A DNA stretch of 64,000 nucleotides from Megascapheus bottae. Taxonomy: Eukaryota > Chordata > Mammalia > Rodentia > Geomyidae. The first letter of the stretch is position 1. Every line of letters starts with the position of its first letter. This document shows positions 49,106 to 59,470 of the stretch, one piece after another. The translations under genes were made by a program, and so were the position numbers. The stretch is from positions 5,918,501 to 5,982,500 of the forward strand of contig JANJXV010000048.1 in assembly GCA_024803745.1 (NCBI GenBank). The letters run 5' to 3'. Under the pieces are notes generated by a model. It was not told the origin of the DNA. It saw nothing but the letters and a program-made list of their open reading frames with translations, and searched no databases.

Positions 49106-52100
49106 ATGTGTTAGGGTTAGGGTTAGGGTAAGGGTTAGGGTTAGGGTTAGGGTTAGGATAAGGGTTAAGGTTAGGATTAGGGTAAGTGTTAGGGTTAGTG
49201 TTAGGGTAAGGGTAAGGGTTAGGTTTAGGGTTAGGGTTAAGTTTATTGTTAGGGTTAGGGTTAGGGTTAGGGTAAGGGTAAGGGTTAGTATTAAGTTTAG
49301 GTTTAGGGTTAGGGTTAGGGTAAGGGTTAGGGTAAGGATTAGGGCTAGTGTTAGGGTTAGGATAAGGGTTAGGGTTAGGATTAGTGTAAGTGTTAGGGTT
49401 AGTGTTAGGGTAAGCGTTAGGGTTAGGGTTAGGTTTAGGGTTAGGGTAAGTGTTAGGGTTAGTGTTATGGTTAGGCTTAGGGTTAGGGTAAGGTATAGGG
49501 TTAGGGTTAGGATTGTGGTAAGGGTAAGCATTAGGGTTAGGGTTAGGGTTAGGTATAGGTTTAGGGATAGGGTTAGGGTTAGGGTAAGGGTAAGTGTTAG
49601 GGTTAAGATTAGGGTTAGGGTTAGGTTTAGGGTTAGGGTTAGGGTTAGAGTTAGGGTAAGTGTAAGGATTAGGTTTAGGATTAAGGTTAGTTTTAGGGTA
49701 AGGTTTAGGGTTAGGGTTAGGGTTAGGGTTAAGTTTATGGTTAGGGTTAGGGTAAGGGTATAGGTTAGGTTTAGAGTTATTGTTAGGGTTAAGGTTAGGG
49801 TTAGGGTTAGGGTAAGGGTTAGGGTTAGGTTTAGGATTAGGGTTAGCGTTAGAGTTAGGGTTAGGGTAGGTGTTAGGGTTAGGGTTAGGGTTAGGTTTAT
49901 GGTTAGGGTTACGGTTAGGGTTAGGTTTAGGGTTAAGGTTAGGGTTAGGGTTAGGGTTAGTGTTAGGGTTAGAGTAAGGGTTAGGGTTAGGGTTACGGTA
50001 AGGATAATAGTTAGGTTTAGCGATAGGGTTAGGGTTCAGGATAGGTTTAGGGTTAGGTTTAGGGTAAGGCTAAGATTTAGGGTTGGGTTACGGTTAGTGT
50101 TAGGTTTAGGGTTAGGGTTAGGGTAAGGGCAAGGTTTATGATTAGGGTTAGGGTTAAGTTTAGGGTTAGTTTTAGGGTTAGGGTTACGGTAAGTGTATGT
50201 GTTAGGGTTAGGGTTAGAGTTAGGGTAAGGGTTAAAGTTTGGGTAAGGGTAAGGGTTAGCTTTAAGGTTAGGGTTAAGGTAAGGGTAAGGGTTATGGTTA
50301 GGGTTAGGGTTAGGTTAGGTTTAGGGTAATGGTTAGGGTCAGGTTTAGGTTAAGGGTCTGGTTTAGGCTTAGGATTAGAGTTTGGGTTAGGGTAAGGGTA
50401 AGGGTTAGGGTTAGGTTTAGGTTTAGGGTTAGGTTAAGGGTAAGGGTTAGGGATAGAGTTAGGGTAAGGGTTAGGGTTAGGGTTAGGGTTAGGGTAGGGG
50501 TTAGGGTAAGGGTAAGTGTTTGGGTTAGGGTTAGGTTTAGGATAAGGTAAGGGGTAGGGGTAGGGTTAGGGTTAGGGTTAGGGGTTAGGGTTAGGGTTAG
50601 GGTTAGGTTCAGGGTTAGGGTTAGGGTAAGGATAAGGGTTAGGGTCAGTGTTAGGGTTAGGGTTAGTGTAAGGTTTAGGGTTAGGGTTAGGGGAAGGGGA
50701 AGGGTTAGGGTTAGGTTTAGGGTTAAGTTTAGGGTTAGGGTTAGGGTTAGGTTTAGGATAAGGGTAAATGTTAGGGTTAGGGTAAAAGTTAAGGTTATTG
50801 TTATGGTTATGGTTATTGTTAGGGTAAGGGTTAGGGTTAGGGTTACGGTAAGGTTTAGGGTTAGGGTTAGTGTTAGAGTTAGAGTTAGGTTTAGGGTTAG
50901 GGAAAGGGTAAGGTTTGGGATAAGTTTAGGGTTAGGGTAAGGTTAAGGGTTAAGCTTAGGGGTTAGTGTTAGGGTTAGGGTTAGGGTTACGGTAAGGGTT
51001 AGGGATAGGGTTCGGTTTAGGGTAAGGGTAAGGGTTAGGGTTAGGGTTAGAGTTAGGGTTAGGGTTAGAGTTAGGGTTAGGGTTATGGTAAGGGTAAGTG
51101 TTAGGGTTAAAGTTAGGGTTAGGATTAGGTTTAGGGTTAGGGTTAGGGTAAGGATTAGGGTTAGGGTTAGGGTTAGAGTTAGTGTTACGGTTAGGGTTAG
51201 GATTTAGGGTTAGAGTTAGGTTTAGGGTTAGGATTAGGGTAAGGATAAATGTTAGGTTTAGGGATAGGGTTAGGGTTCAGTTTAGGTTTAGGTTTAGGTT
51301 TAGGGTTAGGGTAAGGGTAAGAGTTAGCATTGTGTTAGGGTTAGTGTTAAGGTTAGGGTTAGTGTTAGGGTATGGGTAAGGGATAGGGTTAGGGTTAAGG
51401 TTACGGTTAGGGTAATGTTTAGGGTTAGGGTTAGGGTGAGGGTGAGGTAAGGGTTAGGGTTAAGGTTAGGGTTAGGGTTAGGGTTAGGGTAAGGGTAAGG
51501 GTTAGGGTTAAGGTTAGAGTTAGGATTAGGATTAGATATAGGGATAGGGTTAGGGTAAGGGTAAGGGTTAGGGTTAGGATTAGGGTTAGGCTTAGGGTTA
51601 GGGTAAGGGTTAGGGTTAGGTTTAGGGTTAGGGTGAGGGTAAGGGTAAGGGTTAGAGTTAGGTTTAGGGATAGGTTTAGGGTTGGGGTTAAGGTTAGGTT
51701 TAGGGTTAGGGTAAGGGTAAGGGTTAGGGTTAGGGTTATGGTAAGGTTTAGGATTAGGGTTAGGGTTTATGTTAGGGTTAGTGTTAGGTTTAGGGTTCCA
51801 TTAAGGGTTGGGTTAGGGTTAGGTTTAGGTTAAGGGTTAGGGTTAGGTTTAGGGTAAGAGTAAGTTTTAGGGTTACGATTAGGGTTAGGGTAAGGGTAAG
51901 GGTATGTGTTAGGGTTAGGGTTAGGGTAGTGGTTAGGGTAAGGGTAAGTGTTAGGGTTAGGGTTAGGGTTAAGGGTTAGGGTTAGGGTTACGGTTAGTGT
52001 TAGGTTTAGAGTTAGGGTTAAGGTAAGGGCAAGGGTTAGGATTAGGGTTAGGATTAAGGTTAGGGTTTGGTTCAGTGTTACGGTAAGGGTTAGGTTTAGG

Positions 52101-53433
52101 GTTAGAGTAAGGGTACGTGTTAGGGTTAGGGGTAGGGGTAGGGTTAGCCTTTGGGTAAGGGTAAGGGTTCGGTTTACGGTTAGGATTAAGGTAAGGTTAG
52201 GGTTAGGGTTAGGGTTAGGGTTAGGTTTAGGGTAAGGTTTAGGGTTAGGTTTACGGTAAGGTTTAGGTTTAGGGTTAGTGTTAGAGTTAGAGTTAGGTTT
52301 AGGGTTAGGGAAAGGGTAAGGTTGGGGATAAGTTTAGGGTTAGGGTAAGGTTAAGGGTTAAGCTTAGGGGTTAGTGTTAGGGTTAGGATTAGGGTTACGG
52401 TAAGGGTTAGGGATAGGGTTCGGTTGAGGGTAAGGGTAAGGGTTAGTATTAGAGTTAGGGTTAGGTTTAGAGTTAGGGTTAGGGTTAGGGTAAGGGTAAG
52501 TGTTAGGGTTAAAGTTAGGGTTAGGATTAGGTTTAGGGTTAGGGTTAGGGTTAGGGTAAGGATTAGGGTTAGGGTTAGGGTTAGAGGTAGGGTTACGGTT
52601 ACGGTTAGGATTTAGGGTTAGAGTTAGGATTAGGGTTAGGATTAGGGTAAGGATAAATGTTAGGTTTAGGGATAGGGTTAGGGTTCAGTTTAGGTTCAGG
52701 TTTAGGGTTAGGGTAAGGGTAAGAGTTAGCGTTGTGTTAGGGTTAGTGTTAAGGTTAGAGTTAGGGTTAGGGTAAGGGTAAGGGATAGGGTTAGGGTTAA
52801 GGTTACGGTTAGGGTAATGTTTAGGGTTAGGGTTAGGGTGAGGGTAAGGGTTAGGGTTAAGGTTAGGGTAGGTTTAGGGTTAGGGTTAGGGTTAATGTTA
52901 GGGTTAGGGTGATGGTAAGTTTAAGGGTTAGGGTTAGGTTTAGGTTTAGGGTTAGGTTAAGGGTAAGGGTTAGGGTTAGGGTTAGGGTTAGGGTTAGGGT
53001 ACGGGTAAGGGTTAGGGTTAAGGTTAGAGTTAGGGTTAGGATTAGATATAGGGATAGGGTTAGGGTAAGGGTTAGGGTTAGGATTAGGGTTAGGCTTAGG
53101 GTTAGGGTAAGGGTTAGGGTTAGGTTTAGGGTTAGGGTGAGGGTAAGGGTAAGGGTTAGAGTTAGGTTTAGGGATAGGTTTAGGGTTGGGGTTAAGGTTA
53201 GGTTTAGGGTTAGGGTAAGGTTAAGGGTTAGGGTTAGGGTTATGGTAAGGTTTAGGATTAGGGTTAGGGTTTATGTTAGGGTTAGTATTAGGTTTATGGT
53301 TACGTTAAGGGTTGGGTTAGGGTTAGGTTTAGGTTAAGGGTTAGGGTTAGGTTTAGGGTAAGAGTAAGTTTTAGGGTTAGGATTAGGGTTAGGGTAAGGG
53401 TAAGCGTATGTGTTAGGGTTAGGGTTAGTGTAG
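47397..53433 (+). repeat. 6,037-bp tandem duplication, copy 1
   Basis: The whole segment is repeated at offset 6,037. By eye I found only four substitutions: 49649 A/G, 51064 G/T, 51194 G/T and 51798 C/A (this copy / next copy). Left of 47397 the agreement stops (GGATTAGGG here against GTTAGTGTAG at the junction). The unit contains two of the ~0.52 kb GGTGG units, AAGGGGTAGGGG at 50549, GGTTATTGTT at 50793, and an internal diverged doublet (50.8-53.4 kb). Sharing rare variants over 6 kb shows recent duplication. Confidence 0.9.
50850..53433 (+). repeat. Internal doublet of about 1.4-1.5 kb inside the 6,037-bp unit
   Basis: AAAGGGTAAGG followed by a TTTGGGATAAG or TTGGGGATAAG variant is at 50903 and 52311, and AAGGATAAATGTTAGG is at 51241 and 52649, both at offset 1,408. 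ATATAGGGATAGGG then shows an offset of about 1,510. The second member carries about 0.1 kb extra that contains the GATGGTAAGTGTAA marker (52911), missing from the first. The doublet is therefore older than the 6,037-bp duplication and was copied with it to 56.9-59.47 kb. Confidence 0.7.
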
Positions 53434-54907
53434 TGGTTAGGGTAAGGGTAAGGGTTATGGTTAGGGTTAGGGTTAGGGTAGGGGTTAGGGTAAGGGTAAG
53501 TGTTAGGTTTAGGGTTAGGGTTAGGATAAGGGTAAGGGTTAGGGTTAGGGTTAGGGTTAGAGGTTAGGGTTAGGGATAGTGTTAGGTTTAGGGTTAGGTT
53601 TAGGGTAAGAGTAAGGGTTAGGGTTAGGTTTAGGGTTAGGGTTAATGTTAGGTTTAGGGTTAGCTTTAGGGTCAGGGCAAGGGTTAGGGTTAGGTTTAGG
53701 GTTAGTGTTAGCGTTAGGTTTAGGGTTAGGTTTAGGGTAAGAGTATGTGTTAGGGTTAGGGTTAGGATTTGGGTAAGGGTTAGCTTTAGGGTTACGGTTA
53801 AGGTAAGGTTAATCGTTAGGGTTAGGGTTAGGGTTAGGGTCAGGGTTAGGGTTAGGGAAAGGGTAAGGGTTAGGGTTAAGGTTAGGGTTAGGGTTAGGGT
53901 TAGGTTTAGGATTAGGGTTAGAGTTAGAGTAAGGGCAAGGTTTAGGGTTAGGATTAGGGTGGTTAGGGTAAGGGTAAGGGTTATGGTTAGGGTTAGGGTT
54001 AGGGTAGGGGTTAGGGTAAGGGTAAGTGTTAGGTTTAGGGTTAGGGTTAGGATAAGGGTAAGGGTTAGGGTTAGGGTTAGGGTTAGAGGTTATGGTTAGG
54101 GATAGTGTTAGGTTTAGGGTTAGGTTTAGGGTAAGGGTAAGGGTTAGTGTTAGGTTTAGGGTTAGGATTAATGTTAGGTTTAGGGTTAGGGTTAGGGTAA
54201 GGGCAAGGGTTAGGGTTAGGTTTAGGGTTAGGTTTAGGGTAAGGGTATGTGTTAGGGTTAGGGTTAGGGTTTGGGTAAGGGTTAGCTTTAGGGTTACGGT
54301 TAAGGTAAGGGTAAGCGTTAGGGTTAGGGTTAGGGTTAGGGTTAGGTATAGGGTTAGGGTCAGGGTTAGGGTTAGGGAAAGGGTAAGGGTTAGGGTTAAG
54401 GTTAGGGTTAGGGTTAGGGTTAGGTTTAGGATTAGGGTTAGAGTTAGGGTAAGGGAAAGGTTTAGGGTTAGGATTAGGGTGGTTAGGGTAAGGGTTAGCG
54501 TTAGGGTTAGGGTTAGGTTTAGGATTAGGGTTAGGGTAAAGGTAAAGTTGAGGGTTAGGGTTAGGGTTAGGATTAGGGTTAGGTTTAGGGTTAGGGTTAG
54601 GGTAAGGATAAGAGTTAGGGTTACGGATAGGGTTAGGTTTCGCGTAAGGTTTAGGGTAAGGGTTAGGTTAAGGGTAAGAGTTAGGGTTGGGTTAATGTTA
54701 GGCTTAAGGTTAGGGTTAGGGTTACGGTAAGGGTTAGGTTTAGGGTTAAGTTTAGGGTTAGAGTTTGGGTTAATGTTAGGGATAGGGTTAGAGTTAGGTT
54801 TAGGGTTAGGTTTCGGTTTACGGTTAGGGTTAGGATTAGGTTTAGGGTTAGGGTTAGGGTTAGGTTTAGGGTTAGGGTTAGGGTTAGGGTCAGGTTTATG
54901 TTTACGG

Positions 54908-54938
<31 letters not shown>

Positions 54939-55111
54939 ATGTGTTAGGGTTAGGGTTAAGTTTATGGTTAGGGTTTGGGTTAGGATTAGGGTTAAGTTTA
55001 GGGTTAGGTTTAGGTTTACGGTTAGGGTTAGGGTTAGGTTTAGGTTTAGGGTTAGGGTTAGGTTTAGTGTTGGGGTTAGGGTTAGGTTTAGGGTTAGGTT
55101 TAGTTTTACGG

Positions 55112-55142
<31 letters not shown>

Positions 55143-58100
55143 ATGTGTTAGGGTTAGGGTTAGGGTAAGGGTTAGGGTTAGGGTTAGGGTTAGGATAAGG
55201 GTTAAGGTTAGGATTAGGGTAAGTGTTAGGGTTAGTGTTAGGGTAAGGGTAAGGGTTAGGTTTAGGGTTAGGGTTAAGTTTATTGTTAGGGTTAGGGTTA
55301 GGGTTAGGGTAAGGGTAAGGGTTAGTATTAAGTTTAGGTTTAGGGTTAGGGTTAGGGTAAGGGTTAGGGTAAGGATTAGGGCTAGTGTTAGGGTTAGGAT
55401 AAGGGTTAGGGTTAGGATTAGTGTAAGTGTTAGGGTTAGTGTTAGGGTAAGCGTTAGGGTTAGGGTTAGGTTTAGGGTTAGGGTAAGTGTTAGGGTTAGT
55501 GTTATGGTTAGGCTTAGGGTTAGGGTAAGGTATAGGGTTAGGGTTAGGATTGTGGTAAGGGTAAGCATTAGGGTTAGGGTTAGGGTTAGGTATAGGTTTA
55601 GGGATAGGGTTAGGGTTAGGGTAAGGGTAAGTGTTAGGGTTAAGATTAGGGTTAGGGTTAGGTTTAGGGTTAGGGTTAGGGTTAGGGTTAGGGTAAGTGT
55701 AAGGATTAGGTTTAGGATTAAGGTTAGTTTTAGGGTAAGGTTTAGGGTTAGGGTTAGGGTTAGGGTTAAGTTTATGGTTAGGGTTAGGGTAAGGGTATAG
55801 GTTAGGTTTAGAGTTATTGTTAGGGTTAAGGTTAGGGTTAGGGTTAGGGTAAGGGTTAGGGTTAGGTTTAGGATTAGGGTTAGCGTTAGAGTTAGGGTTA
55901 GGGTAGGTGTTAGGGTTAGGGTTAGGGTTAGGTTTATGGTTAGGGTTACGGTTAGGGTTAGGTTTAGGGTTAAGGTTAGGGTTAGGGTTAGGGTTAGTGT
56001 TAGGGTTAGAGTAAGGGTTAGGGTTAGGGTTACGGTAAGGATAATAGTTAGGTTTAGCGATAGGGTTAGGGTTCAGGATAGGTTTAGGGTTAGGTTTAGG
56101 GTAAGGCTAAGATTTAGGGTTGGGTTACGGTTAGTGTTAGGTTTAGGGTTAGGGTTAGGGTAAGGGCAAGGTTTATGATTAGGGTTAGGGTTAAGTTTAG
56201 GGTTAGTTTTAGGGTTAGGGTTACGGTAAGTGTATGTGTTAGGGTTAGGGTTAGAGTTAGGGTAAGGGTTAAAGTTTGGGTAAGGGTAAGGGTTAGCTTT
56301 AAGGTTAGGGTTAAGGTAAGGGTAAGGGTTATGGTTAGGGTTAGGGTTAGGTTAGGTTTAGGGTAATGGTTAGGGTCAGGTTTAGGTTAAGGGTCTGGTT
56401 TAGGCTTAGGATTAGAGTTTGGGTTAGGGTAAGGGTAAGGGTTAGGGTTAGGTTTAGGTTTAGGGTTAGGTTAAGGGTAAGGGTTAGGGATAGAGTTAGG
56501 GTAAGGGTTAGGGTTAGGGTTAGGGTTAGGGTAGGGGTTAGGGTAAGGGTAAGTGTTTGGGTTAGGGTTAGGTTTAGGATAAGGTAAGGGGTAGGGGTAG
56601 GGTTAGGGTTAGGGTTAGGGGTTAGGGTTAGGGTTAGGGTTAGGTTCAGGGTTAGGGTTAGGGTAAGGATAAGGGTTAGGGTCAGTGTTAGGGTTAGGGT
56701 TAGTGTAAGGTTTAGGGTTAGGGTTAGGGGAAGGGGAAGGGTTAGGGTTAGGTTTAGGGTTAAGTTTAGGGTTAGGGTTAGGGTTAGGTTTAGGATAAGG
56801 GTAAATGTTAGGGTTAGGGTAAAAGTTAAGGTTATTGTTATGGTTATGGTTATTGTTAGGGTAAGGGTTAGGGTTAGGGTTACGGTAAGGTTTAGGGTTA
56901 GGGTTAGTGTTAGAGTTAGAGTTAGGTTTAGGGTTAGGGAAAGGGTAAGGTTTGGGATAAGTTTAGGGTTAGGGTAAGGTTAAGGGTTAAGCTTAGGGGT
57001 TAGTGTTAGGGTTAGGGTTAGGGTTACGGTAAGGGTTAGGGATAGGGTTCGGTTTAGGGTAAGGGTAAGGGTTAGGGTTAGGGTTAGAGTTAGGGTTAGG
57101 TTTAGAGTTAGGGTTAGGGTTATGGTAAGGGTAAGTGTTAGGGTTAAAGTTAGGGTTAGGATTAGGTTTAGGGTTAGGGTTAGGGTAAGGATTAGGGTTA
57201 GGGTTAGGGTTAGAGTTAGTGTTACGGTTATGGTTAGGATTTAGGGTTAGAGTTAGGTTTAGGGTTAGGATTAGGGTAAGGATAAATGTTAGGTTTAGGG
57301 ATAGGGTTAGGGTTCAGTTTAGGTTTAGGTTTAGGTTTAGGGTTAGGGTAAGGGTAAGAGTTAGCATTGTGTTAGGGTTAGTGTTAAGGTTAGGGTTAGT
57401 GTTAGGGTATGGGTAAGGGATAGGGTTAGGGTTAAGGTTACGGTTAGGGTAATGTTTAGGGTTAGGGTTAGGGTGAGGGTGAGGTAAGGGTTAGGGTTAA
57501 GGTTAGGGTTAGGGTTAGGGTTAGGGTAAGGGTAAGGGTTAGGGTTAAGGTTAGAGTTAGGATTAGGATTAGATATAGGGATAGGGTTAGGGTAAGGGTA
57601 AGGGTTAGGGTTAGGATTAGGGTTAGGCTTAGGGTTAGGGTAAGGGTTAGGGTTAGGTTTAGGGTTAGGGTGAGGGTAAGGGTAAGGGTTAGAGTTAGGT
57701 TTAGGGATAGGTTTAGGGTTGGGGTTAAGGTTAGGTTTAGGGTTAGGGTAAGGGTAAGGGTTAGGGTTAGGGTTATGGTAAGGTTTAGGATTAGGGTTAG
57801 GGTTTATGTTAGGGTTAGTGTTAGGTTTAGGGTTACATTAAGGGTTGGGTTAGGGTTAGGTTTAGGTTAAGGGTTAGGGTTAGGTTTAGGGTAAGAGTAA
57901 GTTTTAGGGTTACGATTAGGGTTAGGGTAAGGGTAAGGGTATGTGTTAGGGTTAGGGTTAGGGTAGTGGTTAGGGTAAGGGTAAGTGTTAGGGTTAGGGT
58001 TAGGGTTAAGGGTTAGGGTTAGGGTTACGGTTAGTGTTAGGTTTAGAGTTAGGGTTAAGGTAAGGGCAAGGGTTAGGATTAGGGTTAGGATTAAGGTTAG

Positions 58101-59470
58101 GGTTTGGTTCAGTGTTACGGTAAGGGTTAGGTTTAGGGTTAGAGTAAGGGTACGTGTTAGGGTTAGGGGTAGGGGTAGGGTTAGCCTTTGGGTAAGGGTA
58201 AGGGTTCGGTTTACGGTTAGGATTAAGGTAAGGTTAGGGTTAGGGTTAGGGTTAGGGTTAGGTTTAGGGTAAGGTTTAGGGTTAGGTTTACGGTAAGGTT
58301 TAGGTTTAGGGTTAGTGTTAGAGTTAGAGTTAGGTTTAGGGTTAGGGAAAGGGTAAGGTTGGGGATAAGTTTAGGGTTAGGGTAAGGTTAAGGGTTAAGC
58401 TTAGGGGTTAGTGTTAGGGTTAGGATTAGGGTTACGGTAAGGGTTAGGGATAGGGTTCGGTTGAGGGTAAGGGTAAGGGTTAGTATTAGAGTTAGGGTTA
58501 GGTTTAGAGTTAGGGTTAGGGTTAGGGTAAGGGTAAGTGTTAGGGTTAAAGTTAGGGTTAGGATTAGGTTTAGGGTTAGGGTTAGGGTTAGGGTAAGGAT
58601 TAGGGTTAGGGTTAGGGTTAGAGGTAGGGTTACGGTTACGGTTAGGATTTAGGGTTAGAGTTAGGATTAGGGTTAGGATTAGGGTAAGGATAAATGTTAG
58701 GTTTAGGGATAGGGTTAGGGTTCAGTTTAGGTTCAGGTTTAGGGTTAGGGTAAGGGTAAGAGTTAGCGTTGTGTTAGGGTTAGTGTTAAGGTTAGAGTTA
58801 GGGTTAGGGTAAGGGTAAGGGATAGGGTTAGGGTTAAGGTTACGGTTAGGGTAATGTTTAGGGTTAGGGTTAGGGTGAGGGTAAGGGTTAGGGTTAAGGT
58901 TAGGGTAGGTTTAGGGTTAGGGTTAGGGTTAATGTTAGGGTTAGGGTGATGGTAAGTTTAAGGGTTAGGGTTAGGTTTAGGTTTAGGGTTAGGTTAAGGG
59001 TAAGGGTTAGGGTTAGGGTTAGGGTTAGGGTTAGGGTACGGGTAAGGGTTAGGGTTAAGGTTAGAGTTAGGGTTAGGATTAGATATAGGGATAGGGTTAG
59101 GGTAAGGGTTAGGGTTAGGATTAGGGTTAGGCTTAGGGTTAGGGTAAGGGTTAGGGTTAGGTTTAGGGTTAGGGTGAGGGTAAGGGTAAGGGTTAGAGTT
59201 AGGTTTAGGGATAGGTTTAGGGTTGGGGTTAAGGTTAGGTTTAGGGTTAGGGTAAGGTTAAGGGTTAGGGTTAGGGTTATGGTAAGGTTTAGGATTAGGG
59301 TTAGGGTTTATGTTAGGGTTAGTATTAGGTTTATGGTTACGTTAAGGGTTGGGTTAGGGTTAGGTTTAGGTTAAGGGTTAGGGTTAGGTTTAGGGTAAGA
59401 GTAAGTTTTAGGGTTAGGATTAGGGTTAGGGTAAGGGTAAGCGTATGTGTTAGGGTTAGGGTTAGTGTAG
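53434..59470 (+). repeat. 6,037-bp tandem duplication, copy 2
   Basis: Second copy, directly abutting the first. At both 53434 and 59471 the flanking sequence starts TGGTTAGGGTAAGGGTAAG. Identity at the 6,037 offset extends to 59489 and breaks where AAGTG replaces AAGGG. Markers AAGGGGTAGGGG (56586), GGTTATTGTT (56830) and GATGGTAAGTGTAA (58948) sit at the expected positions. Confidence 0.9.
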
